The notes beneath the pieces are model-generated. The model saw only the letters and a list, made by a program, of their open reading frames with translations, was not told where the DNA came from and did not search any database. Source: Colwellia sp. RSH04 (lineage in GTDB: Bacteria > Pseudomonadota > Gammaproteobacteria > Enterobacterales > Alteromonadaceae). Taken from it: DNA of 64,000 nucleotides. Positions 56,697 through 64,000 of this stretch are shown here, piece after piece. The stretch's first letter is position 1. Each line of letters begins with the position of its first letter. A program made the position numbers and the translations under genes. Location of the stretch: positions 1-64,000 of the forward strand of contig NZ_QXIO01000009.1 of the NCBI RefSeq assembly GCF_003545765.1. Direction: 5' to 3'.

Positions 56697-56956
56697 CTTT
56701 AGTAAAAAATACATTAATACTGTCAAAAATATAACGCTTTTAAGTACTTTTAAAAGTTACCAATTTATTGAATTTTCCAGAATACAATCCTCCCCCCTCT
56801 AACACCAGTATAGATACTTAAAGCATACATTGACTTATGCTTACTTATCTTCAGATAAAATATACTTGGCATAAGTTTCGCATTAATTTGTCGTGATAAT
56901 TATAAGAATTGATTCATCAATCAACCTAAATTCAAACCTCAAATAAAGGAAAACTT

Positions 56957-57235
56957 ATGCTAACTTCAATTATTTTCTCTATGGCGCTTACGACTTCATC
57001 TTTTGCTGAACCAAATATTCAAAACTCAACATTACTCGAACTGAACTCCAAGCTTGATACTTTTCTAGTTGGAGATAAAAGAGGCTCAATCAGAATTGGG
57101 GATAAAAGAGGTTCTATCAGAATTGGTGATAAAAGAGGTTCTATCAGAATTGGTGATAAAAGAGGTTCTATCAGAATTGGTGATAAAAGAGGTTCTATCA
57201 GAATTGGTGATAAAAGAGGTTCTATCAGAATTTAA
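56957..57235 (+). CDS. Secreted tandem-repeat peptide (six copies of GDKRGSIRI)
   Basis: A 92-residue protein. Residues 1-17 form a signal peptide ending in SFA, a polar spacer of about 20 follows, and residues 39-92 are six exact copies of the 9-mer GDKRGSIRI, each with net charge +2 and alternating polar and hydrophobic residues. AAAGGAAAAC is well placed ahead of ATG. It is followed by a 38-codon gene and a terminator, so it is a real transcription unit. Possible roles: a structural beta-repeat, a cationic antimicrobial or a multi-copy precursor peptide. No maturation enzyme is adjacent. I do not recognise the family. Confidence 0.82.
   Translation: MLTSIIFSMALTTSSFAEPNIQNSTLLELNSKLDTFLVGDKRGSIRIGDKRGSIRIGDKRGSIRIGDKRGSIRIGDKRGSIRIGDKRGSIRI
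57071..57232 (+). repeat. Six tandem 27-bp repeats
   Basis: The unit begins GGTGATAAAAGAGGTTCTAT. Copies 3-6 are identical, copy 2 differs at one base and copy 1 at four or five, all silent. This points to recent copy expansion. Confidence 0.95.
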
Positions 57236-57252
57236 TCAGTTTTGGAGTATCT

Positions 57253-57369
57253 ATGCTTAAAATAATCAAATTATTCTTCGCATTGAATAAAGCAGAAAAA
57301 AAGAAAGAAAATCCAATAGCAAAGCGTATTGAAATAAAAGAAATGCCTGCTAAAACGTGGTGGTCATAG
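57253..57369 (+). CDS. Small basic peptide ending in KTWWS
   Basis: A 38-residue peptide. The N-terminal MLKIIKLFFALNKA can form an amphipathic helix; a lysine-rich middle follows and the end is KTWWS. TTGGAG lies six bases before ATG, and the gene starts 17 bases after the repeat peptide's stop, so the two are probably translated from one mRNA. No signal peptide is evident. It could be a partner, immunity or leader-type peptide; that is a guess. Confidence 0.68.
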   Translation: MLKIIKLFFALNKAEKKKENPIAKRIEIKEMPAKTWWS

Positions 57370-57393
57370 TGATATGATTAAGTTGAATGATTA

Positions 57394-57423
57394 ACGCCAA
57401 TCTTTTCAAGGTTGGCGTTTTTA
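57394..57423 (+). terminator. Terminator of the peptide micro-operon
   Basis: ACGCCAA (57394-57400) pairs with TTGGCGT around TCTTTTCAAGG, followed by TTTT. Confidence 0.88.
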
Positions 57424-57428
57424 TCAAA

Positions 57429-57632
57429 TCACGCGCGAAATAATACAGAATTAAATGAAGCAAAACGAGCGATATTAAGTCGCCTTTTCATCATAAACAT
57501 CGGCCAAGCAAATGGTCCAAACATAAAGCCTGCAAATGCCCAGCGTTTTCTACTTAACCCTGAAAAAGTAGCCTGAAAATAAAAAAACATTGAGCAACAA
57601 AAAGCACTCAACAATATAGCTAAAAACAACAT
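57429..57632 (-). CDS. Small conserved-looking membrane protein
   Basis: A 67-residue protein with a hydrophobic start (about 1-20), a loop GLSRKRWAFAG and a second hydrophobic stretch FGPFAWPMFMM, then a basic tail. The G-x-x-K-R-W and G-P-x-x-W-P-M-F pattern is more structured than chance. Convergent to the peptide operon and sharing its terminator region. The ribosome site is weak (AGAG). Confidence 0.6.
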   Translation of the reverse strand: MLFLAILLSAFCCSMFFYFQATFSGLSRKRWAFAGFMFGPFAWPMFMMKRRLNIARFASFNSVLFRA

Positions 57633-57970
57633 AACAATTTTACTACTCTTTTAGAACCCGTTGACCTTTATTAACATTTTCAGCAATAAGCTGTTTTATC
57701 AATAGCAAAGATAAACAGATCCTAAGTCAACACAACACAGTTAATAAATGAAAAATTTATAACTGTAACCCAAAAAACACGGCAATATAAAGAAAAATCA
57801 ACCTGCTTGCAAGGTTAAATCACAAGCAATACCCTTTGTATTATTTGCCCTTTTTAATCTTATTATACTGAAATAAACAAGGGGCAAATCAATGCCCCTT
57901 GTAAGGTTTGAAAACTTTATGTTTTGGCAAAAATTTACCCTAATATCCATAAAGTTATATAGTAAATTAG
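57633..57970. other. Intergenic, 338 bp
   Basis: Holds the start region of the small minus-strand gene and the fadIJ terminator; otherwise nothing recognised. Confidence 0.6.
57878..57901 (-). terminator. Terminator of fadIJ
   Basis: CAAGGGGCA (57878-57886) and TGCCCCTTG (57893-57901); on the minus strand it is followed by TTTATTTC, 70 bases beyond the fadJ stop. Confidence 0.82.
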
Positions 57971-60154
57971 TTAACTATAGTATTTTTCACCTTTTTCAGC
58001 CATGGCAATTAATGCTTCACATGGAGCAAAACGTTCACCCTGCTCTTTTGTCCATTGATTTAGTTGGCTCACAATATGCTGAGCACCAAGGGAGTCAATA
58101 TATCTAAATGGTCCACCTAAAAATGGAGGGAAGCCAATACCAAATATCGCACCTATATCGCCATCTCTCGCATTGCGAACAATACCTTCATCTAAACATC
58201 GAGCAGCTTCATTAAGCATCATATACGTACAGCGCTTGGCAACTTCTTCTGAATCGAGTTTACCTGATGGGGTAATGTTTAGAAGCGTGTAAATTGACTC
58301 ATCAACTTGTTTACCTGATTTCTTTAATAGTTTTTTCAGTGGTGAAACTTTCGCTGTAGAATAGGTATAAAAACCTTTGCCTGACTTTTTACCTAAACGA
58401 CCATCTTCAAGTAACTTACCGAATGCATCTGGTGGTGAAAATCTGTCACCTAAATCAGCTTGTAAAATTGGTCCTATTTTCGCGCCTACATCAATACCTA
58501 CTTCATCTAATAATTGCATTGGCCCAACAGGGAACCCAAATGAAACTAGCGCTTTATCAAGCTTATCAATCGGCTCACCAGATAACAGTAATATAGCCGC
58601 TTCATTCATATAAGGAGCCAGAATACGGTTCACATAAAAACCAGCCTTATCTTTGACAACTATCGGCGTTTTCCCTTGTTTTTTAGCGAAAGCAACAGTG
58701 CTTGAAATGGTTTTATCTGACGTCCCTTCATGCGGAATAATTTCTGCTAATGGCATTTTGTCGACAGGAGAAAAGTAATGCAACCCAATAACATTTTCAG
58801 GTCGAGATGCTTTTGCAGCAATTTTTCCAATAGGTAAACTTGAGGTATTACTGGCAAAAATGGTACTTTCTTTAGCATTTTCTTCAACATCCGTTACCAT
58901 TTTTTGTTTTAAAGATAAATCTTCAAATACTGCTTCAATAACAATATCTAAGTTTTTAAACCCTTTATAATCAACAGTACCAGTGATCATAGCTAATTGT
59001 TTTTGCATTTCGCTTTTAAGCATAAAGCGACGTTTAACTTTTTTATTTAATAGATCATAGCTATATTTTAATGCGTGACTAATCCCATTATGGTTAATAT
59101 CTTTAATCCTAGCAGGTACATTCGCTTTTGTTGCGGTAACAAAAGCAATTCCACCTCCCATTAAACCACCACCAAGTACACCAGCATTAGAGATTTTATC
59201 AGGCATTACATCGGCAACACCCTGCTCTTTTTTCATGTCAGTCGTTGCAAAAAACAACTGCCTTAATTGTGCTGATACACTGGTCATTGCTAATTCACCA
59301 AAATGATCAGCTTCAACTTGATAACCTTGAGCATTTGAAGATTCAACACCTGTTCTAATACAGTCAATTATTTTGATGGGTGCAGGATAATTGCCTTTTG
59401 TTTTAGACAGCACTGATTTAGTCGCTTGTTTAAAAACGATGTTACGTCCTACACCATTATTTTCTAATAATTTATCAACGAGACTAACTTTACGAGCAGA
59501 TGAACCTTGTGTTTTTTTAGATACTTTACCTGACAAGGCTAGTTTTTCAGCCGTTTCAAGTAAAACACTGCTCGGTACAACATCATTCACTAATCCCGCT
59601 TTTAACGCTTGTTTTGCACGTAACTGTTTACCTGTTAGCATCATATCAAGCGCTTTTTGTATACCAACAAGTTTAGGTAACCTTTGTGTACCGCCACTAC
59701 CGGGTAGTAAACCTAATTGTACTTCAGGTAACCCTAATGCGGTTTTAGGATTATCACTACATACTCTTCCATGACAAGCTAGAGCCAACTCTAAACCACC
59801 ACCTAAACATGGGCCGTCAATTGCTGCAACTACAGGTATTTCTAACTGTTCAAGTTGAGAAAATATCATCTGCCCTTGTCTTGATAACGCAACGACTTCT
59901 TCTTGAGATTCACAGCTATCTATCATATTGATATCGGCACCCGCCACAAAAGAGCCTTTTTTGCCGCTACAAATAACAACGCCTGTAATCGTTTTATCCG
60001 CTTTAATTTCTGCTAATACTTCAGCAACTTGTTCAGCAAATTCTGCTTTTAGTGTGTTCATTGTTTCACCGACAACATCCATCACTAAATGCACTACTCC
60101 ATTTTCTTGCTTTACTAATGTAAAAGCACTTTCTACCGTATTATTATCAGTCAT
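57971..60154 (-). CDS. fadJ: Fatty acid oxidation complex alpha subunit FadJ
   Basis: A 727-residue multifunctional enzyme. Residues 1-190 are an enoyl-CoA hydratase/isomerase domain (GGGLELALACHGR; FVAGADINM); about 325-500 is the NAD-binding part of 3-hydroxyacyl-CoA dehydrogenase (VLGGGLMGGGIA, HYFSPVDKMPL) and the rest is its C-terminal domain. It hydrates enoyl-CoA and oxidises the product. ATG 60154 shares one base with the stop of fadI (TAATG), so they are translationally coupled; an upstream frame extension is not real. Confidence 0.96.
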   Translation of the reverse strand: MTDNNTVESAFTLVKQENGVVHLVMDVVGETMNTLKAEFAEQVAEVLAEIKADKTITGVVICSGKKGSFVAGADINMIDSCESQEEVVALSRQGQMIFSQLEQLEIPVVAAIDGPCLGGGLELALACHGRVCSDNPKTALGLPEVQLGLLPGSGGTQRLPKLVGIQKALDMMLTGKQLRAKQALKAGLVNDVVPSSVLLETAEKLALSGKVSKKTQGSSARKVSLVDKLLENNGVGRNIVFKQATKSVLSKTKGNYPAPIKIIDCIRTGVESSNAQGYQVEADHFGELAMTSVSAQLRQLFFATTDMKKEQGVADVMPDKISNAGVLGGGLMGGGIAFVTATKANVPARIKDINHNGISHALKYSYDLLNKKVKRRFMLKSEMQKQLAMITGTVDYKGFKNLDIVIEAVFEDLSLKQKMVTDVEENAKESTIFASNTSSLPIGKIAAKASRPENVIGLHYFSPVDKMPLAEIIPHEGTSDKTISSTVAFAKKQGKTPIVVKDKAGFYVNRILAPYMNEAAILLLSGEPIDKLDKALVSFGFPVGPMQLLDEVGIDVGAKIGPILQADLGDRFSPPDAFGKLLEDGRLGKKSGKGFYTYSTAKVSPLKKLLKKSGKQVDESIYTLLNITPSGKLDSEEVAKRCTYMMLNEAARCLDEGIVRNARDGDIGAIFGIGFPPFLGGPFRYIDSLGAQHIVSQLNQWTKEQGERFAPCEALIAMAEKGEKYYS

Positions 60155-61464
60155 TAATCTGTCTCCACAACCATTGCAGCACCAAGGCCACCTGCAGCAC
60201 AAGCTGTTGTTAAGCCTACACCACCACCACGTCGTTTAAGTTCATTCAAGGTTTGTGTTATTAATCTTGCACCCGTTGCCGCAAAGGGATGGCCGTAAGC
60301 GATAGAGCCCCCCATTACGTTAAATTTTGTCATGTCAATTTCACCAATGGCTTTATCTCTACCTAAATGCTCCTGAGCAAACTTTTTACTAGCAAACATT
60401 TTCACATTCGCTAATGCTTGTGCTGCAAAAGCTTCATGCATTTCAACTAAATCTAAATCAGCTAATTCCATACCTGCTCTTTTTAAAGCAATAGGTGTCG
60501 CATGGCTAGGTCCCATTAGCATGTCTTGCCACACATCAATCGCTGCAAAACCATAACTGCGGATATAACCTAATGGTTGATAGCCTAACTCTTTGGCTCG
60601 ACCTTCTCGCATTAACATAATCGCAGCAGCGCCATCGGTTAACGGTGTACTTGTTGCGGCAGTAACTGTGCCGTGCTTTCTATCAAACACCGGTCGCAAT
60701 TTACTATAACTTTCTAGTTCTGAGTTTTCACGAATACAGTTATCTTTTTCTATAAAGCCTTTATACGGTTCACTGTGAGCAACCATGACTTCGTCAGCTA
60801 ATTTTCCTTCAGCCCAGCTTTGTGTTGCCAATGTATGAGAACGATGCGCCAATGCATCTTGATCTGCGCGTGATATTTGATAAGTTTTAGCCATTTGCTC
60901 TGCTGTTTGACCCATTGATATTCCCGTTGAGTATTCTGCTACAGCAGGGGCAACAGGAAGAATATCTTTAATGCCAAGCTTTCGTATTAACGCTATTTTT
61001 TGCCCTAAGGTTTTTGTTTTACTTAAATCTAATAATGTTTTAGCAAACTTTTTAGAGACACCGATAGGCGCAACAGAAGATGAGTCAGCACCACCAGCAA
61101 TACCAACATCGACAATACCCGCCATAATAGACTCAGCAACATTAACCGTTGATTGAAAGCTCGTTGCACACGCTCTTGATACACTATATGCGTCAGTATG
61201 AACGTTCATACCTGTACCTAAAACAATTTCACGAGCAATATTTGGTGCCTCAGGCATTTGCACCACTTGACCAAAGACCAACTGCTCTACAATGTTAGGG
61301 TCTATATCATGCTTTTTCATTAATTCATTAACAACAATTTTACCAAGGTCTACTGCCGGCACACCATGAAAGGCTGTTGCTTGCTTAGCAAATGGGGTTC
61401 TAAGCCCTGCTACAATAGCAATGCGTTCCCCATTTGAAGTGGTTAGTTTATTTACTGTCATCAA
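60154..61464 (-). CDS. fadI: 3-ketoacyl-CoA thiolase FadI
   Basis: A 436-residue thiolase, the same length as E. coli Fad[11 protein letters not shown] has the nucleophilic Cys, EMHEAFAAQ and [16 protein letters not shown] have the two catalytic histidine regions and [12 protein letters not shown] the second Cys. It cleaves 3-ketoacyl-CoA to acetyl-CoA. First gene of the fadIJ operon; CGGAG precedes two adjacent ATG codons. A FadR-like operator lies about 100 bases upstream. Confidence 0.97.
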   Translation of the reverse strand: MMTVNKLTTSNGERIAIVAGLRTPFAKQATAFHGVPAVDLGKIVVNELMKKHDIDPNIVEQLVFGQVVQMPEAPNIAREIVLGTGMNVHTDAYSVSRACATSFQSTVNVAESIMAGIVDVGIAGGADSSSVAPIGVSKKFAKTLLDLSKTKTLGQKIALIRKLGIKDILPVAPAVAEYSTGISMGQTAEQMAKTYQISRADQDALAHRSHTLATQSWAEGKLADEVMVAHSEPYKGFIEKDNCIRENSELESYSKLRPVFDRKHGTVTAATSTPLTDGAAAIMLMREGRAKELGYQPLGYIRSYGFAAIDVWQDMLMGPSHATPIALKRAGMELADLDLVEMHEAFAAQALANVKMFASKKFAQEHLGRDKAIGEIDMTKFNVMGGSIAYGHPFAATGARLITQTLNELKRRGGGVGLTTACAAGGLGAAMVVETD

Positions 61465-61849
61465 ATACTCCGTTATGCTTTCATGGCCAGGCCATACCTT
61501 AGCGTTAAGTTACAAGGCTTTGGTCATTTAGACTCTTAAATTTATGTAAATGAATGTCACAAAACAAGAGGTCTGACCTGTTAATTATCATTGATTCTAT
61601 CTAATTGTCAGAAAAATACAATCCCCTTTTTGTTTCAAAAGTATCTTGATAACCTAAAGCCACATCATAGCAATGAGTTATTTACTTCCCTGTCTTTAAG
61701 TAAAGTGTTGTTACAAAATACCAATTAGTGTCTTATTTATACTTGTTTTTTTTAATTTCGGTCCTATGTATACTGGTACATCATTCATTAATGATTATAC
61801 CTTGACGTTTAACACAGTAATTAGCTCCTAATAGAAAGATAGAACAAGT
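61465..61849. other. Divergent promoter region, fadI/moxR
   Basis: A 385-base region with the FadR-like box at 61566-61582. The rest is AT-rich with no gene, repeat or RNA recognised. Confidence 0.6.
61566..61582. promoter_or_regulatory. FadR-like operator of fadIJ
   Basis: AAGAGGTCTGACCTGTT agrees with the E. coli FadR consensus AACTGGTCNGACNTGTT at all but two specified positions. It lies 102 bases upstream of fadI. Confidence 0.7.
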
Positions 61850-62827
61850 ATGGCAATAGAACACTTTTCCGCATTAAAACAACATTTATCAACACAAATT
61901 ATTGGCCAACAAGCGTTAGTTGAAAACCTATTAATTGCTTTACTCGCTGATGGTCATCTTATTGTTGAGGGGCCACCAGGACTTGCTAAAACGAGAGCCG
62001 TCAATGCACTTGCACAAGGCCTTGAAGCAGACTTTCATCGTATTCAATTTACACCTGATCTATTACCTGCTGATTTAACCGGTACAGATATATACCGCCC
62101 TGAAGATGGCAGCTTTGTATTTCAGCAAGGCCCTTTATTCCAAAACCTTGTTTTAGCCGATGAAATTAACCGTGCTCCGGCAAAAGTTCAATCAGCTCTT
62201 TTAGAAGCGATGGCAGAAGGACAAATCACGGTTGGCAGAAAAACCTATCAATTACCTGAGTTGTTTCTTGTTATGGCAACTCAAAACCCTATTGAACAAG
62301 AAGGGACTTATCCTCTTCCTGAAGCTCAGTTAGACCGATTTTTAATGCATCTGGAAATTGACTACCCAGACGCAGAAAGCGAATTAGATATATTAAAGTT
62401 AAACCGTGGAGAAGCAGTTTCTAACAATAACTCAGATGACGATGATAAAAATACAGCTTTACGCGTACTAAGCCAAGATGAAATATTTCTAGCCAGAAAA
62501 GAAGTGTTAAATATTCATATGGCGCCTTCGCTTGAAAAATATCTCGTTGATTTAATTATTGCTACACGACAACCAGAAAAATACGACGATAAATTAAAGT
62601 CATGGTTAGCCTTTGGTGCAAGCCCACGTGCAACGATAGCGCTTGATCGTTGTGCTCGTGCCAGAGCATGGTTACACAATAGAGACTTTGTTAGCCCAGA
62701 AGATATTCAAGCAGTATTTCATAATGTACTTAGACATAGAATATTACTGAGCTATCAGGCTGAAGCCGAAGGCATAACAGCCAACCAGTTATTAGATCAT
62801 TTACTTAACTTAGTTGCCGTTGCATAA
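61850..62827 (+). CDS. MoxR family AAA+ ATPase
   Basis: A 325-residue ATPase. EGPPGLAKTR is Walker A, LVLADEINRAPAKVQSALLEAM is Walker B with the MoxR signature, and VMATQNPIEQEGTYPLPEAQ is the sensor 1 region. MoxR proteins act as chaperones for metal insertion or assembly of von Willebrand-type proteins. It is followed by a DUF58 protein after 70 bases, the usual start of a MoxR-DUF58-VWA (Bat/aerotolerance) operon. Confidence 0.95.
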   Translation: MAIEHFSALKQHLSTQIIGQQALVENLLIALLADGHLIVEGPPGLAKTRAVNALAQGLEADFHRIQFTPDLLPADLTGTDIYRPEDGSFVFQQGPLFQNLVLADEINRAPAKVQSALLEAMAEGQITVGRKTYQLPELFLVMATQNPIEQEGTYPLPEAQLDRFLMHLEIDYPDAESELDILKLNRGEAVSNNNSDDDDKNTALRVLSQDEIFLARKEVLNIHMAPSLEKYLVDLIIATRQPEKYDDKLKSWLAFGASPRATIALDRCARARAWLHNRDFVSPEDIQAVFHNVLRHRILLSYQAEAEGITANQLLDHLLNLVAVA

Positions 62828-62897
62828 CGATACCTAACCTAATTAATGTTATTTTTTTCAAATAAGTAAAGTATGTCAATTGAGATAAAGTATCTTT

Positions 62898-63947
62898 ATG
62901 TGGTTTAAGCAGTTTTTTTCTAATAGACAACACAGTGATAATCAAAACAACCATTGTGATCATATTTTAGCGAGCATCCAAAGTAACGGTGTCGACTTGT
63001 CGATGTCGGAGTTGCTGCAGTATCAATCTAAAAGTGCATTAATAGACTTAACTGCTCGAAAAAATATTCATGGTCGTCAATCAGGTAATTACCTCTCTCG
63101 TAGTAAAGGACGAGGTATGGAGTTTGATGAAGTAAGACATTATCAAACAGGTGATGACATTCGCGCTATTGATTGGCGAGTAACAGCAAGAACCGGTAAA
63201 ACACATACCAAGTTATTTCGTGAAGAAATAGAGAGACCTGTTTTAATCGCAACCGACTTATCTACTAATATGCATTTTGGTAGTAAGCTATTATTTAAAT
63301 CAGTTCAAGCCGCCCATTTAGCTGCACTAGTAGCATGGCATGCAAAAGAGCGTGGTGATAGATTAGGCGGTATTGTTTTCAATCAAAATCAACACAAAGA
63401 GTTAAAACCACGTAGTAGAAAAGAAGGCGTTTTGCATTATCTGCATGCGCTTACATCAGTTCACCAAAGCTCAACTGAAATAATTAATAACATCACAACA
63501 AGTGATAATTTAGTTAATAAACCTTTACCAAGTGAAACTGTTTTTACAGAAAATTGCGCTCGTATAAGACAACTCGCCAAACCTGGCTCACTGGTCTACT
63601 TTATTACCGATGCAAGTACGCTAAATAACCACTCTAAAAATAGCCACACAGTTTTAAGACATTTAAGCCAAATTTCTCAACATTGTGAACTGGTTATTTG
63701 TTTAATTAGCGATCCTTTAGAGCATAACTTACCAAGCAGTGATGTTAAATTTTCCGTTAATATTACTGATGGCCAAGACAAGCAACAGTTAACACTAGGT
63801 GATGAAAACACATCTGAACAATACCACCAAGTTGCAACAAGTATTATGAATGATAAAAAGCAACAACTAATTGAGACAGGCGCTAGAGTCGTTGAACTCA
63901 GCGCTGGATTACCTCTTGAATTACAACTTAGAGCGGGAGGTAATTAA
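62898..63947 (+). CDS. DUF58 domain-containing protein
   Basis: A 349-residue protein. The DUF58 signature is GRGMEFDEVRHYQTGDDIRAIDWRVTARTGKTHTK near residues 73-107, followed by a vWA-like stretch (VLIATDLSTNM, DxSxN-type metal site). There is no transmembrane segment. It works with MoxR in an unidentified assembly or stress process. Its stop overlaps the next ATG by one base (TAATG). Confidence 0.93.
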   Translation: MWFKQFFSNRQHSDNQNNHCDHILASIQSNGVDLSMSELLQYQSKSALIDLTARKNIHGRQSGNYLSRSKGRGMEFDEVRHYQTGDDIRAIDWRVTARTGKTHTKLFREEIERPVLIATDLSTNMHFGSKLLFKSVQAAHLAALVAWHAKERGDRLGGIVFNQNQHKELKPRSRKEGVLHYLHALTSVHQSSTEIINNITTSDNLVNKPLPSETVFTENCARIRQLAKPGSLVYFITDASTLNNHSKNSHTVLRHLSQISQHCELVICLISDPLEHNLPSSDVKFSVNITDGQDKQQLTLGDENTSEQYHQVATSIMNDKKQQLIETGARVVELSAGLPLELQLRAGGN

Positions 63948-64000
63948 TGAATTATTCTAAAAAATTAATATCTTTTATGCTTTATGTATTCTTAGGTTTT
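63947..64000 (+). CDS. Start of next gene, cut by window end
   Basis: ATG 63947 overlaps the DUF58 stop; the first 18 codons encode a positively charged start and a hydrophobic stretch (LISFMLYVFLGF), as in a signal peptide or membrane anchor. By position it should belong to the MoxR-DUF58 operon (DUF4381 or Bat-type protein), but the visible part does not prove it. Confidence 0.65.
   Translation, partial: MNYSKKLISFMLYVFLGF

Noticed and set aside
57071-57232. CRISPR-like array
   Set aside because: Repeats are directly adjacent without spacers and encode protein.
57069-57260. Overlapping + frame through the 27-bp repeats
   Set aside because: A shifted reading of a multiple-of-three repeat; it lacks a start signal, while the main frame has a signal peptide and good ribosome site.
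59391-59774. Frame opposite fadJ
   Set aside because: Antisense shadow; fadJ motifs are continuous on the other strand.

Overview
The window looks like chromosome from an AT-rich marine gammaproteobacterium of the Alteromonadales, most like Colwelliaceae (Colwellia/Thalassotalea). Support comes from the protein types: a Pseudoalteromonas-type chloride-dependent alpha-amylase, two TonB-dependent receptors, SmrB, PrmB, SixA, FadIJ and an OsmC-YcaO fusion. The genus assignment is inference. No rRNA, tRNA or CRISPR array was seen.

Region 1 (1-11446) is a sedentary-type integron cassette array: seventeen cassettes, nearly all read on the + strand, each ending in an attC of about 85-97 bp (TAACAAG ... 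GCGTTA). No integrase gene is in the window; by array polarity it should lie to the left. Cargo includes an OsmC protein, a BAAT-like hydrolase, a beta-lactamase-fold serine hydrolase, an RDD membrane protein, a DUF2867 protein, a leucine-rich protein, several unknowns and three cassettes without a convincing gene. One of these is almost entirely a nested inverted repeat (8779-8964). One attC is split by an IS110/IS1111-family element (7294-8658) whose non-coding right end carries segments matching both target flanks and both element ends, as expected of a bridge/seek guide RNA. The array stops at a 7-bp attC stub next to the decayed 3' end of a second IS110-type transposase.

Region 2 (11890-21461) is ordinary accessory chromosome: a DapA-superfamily lyase, a secreted amylase with a C-terminal propeptide, lipocalin Blc, small membrane proteins, an alpha/beta-hydrolase-like protein, the OsmC-YcaO fusion and a double-REC GGDEF protein.

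Region 3 (21780-45228) is a nucleic-acid and nucleoside scavenging island. It holds two secreted endonuclease/exonuclease/phosphatase-fold enzymes, a lipoprotein alkaline phosphatase, two TonB-dependent receptors, NupC, an MFS carrier, add, xapX, deoD, deoB, udk, deoC, tdk, upp, deoA, cdd, apt and a second phosphoribosyltransferase. A RutR-like TetR regulator lies inside it (39883-40515). Seven palindromes resembling the RutR operator TTGACCA-N2-TGGTCAA sit in the promoter regions of the PRTase/nuclease pair, deoB/udk, cdd-deoA, the large receptor, rutR itself, apt and the MFS gene. This suggests a local regulon running from outside the cell (nuclease, phosphatase) through import to base and deoxyribose-phosphate salvage. 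A 268-bp MITE-like element lies between upp and deoA.

Region 4 (45320-64000) has housekeeping genes (aroC, prmB, smrB, sixA), an M16 protease, a 1588-aa membrane sensor with a beta-propeller, PAS, GGDEF and EAL domains, a two-gene micro-operon encoding a secreted peptide of six perfect 9-residue repeats plus a 38-aa peptide, the fadIJ operon with a FadR-like operator, and the start of a MoxR-DUF58 operon cut by the window end.
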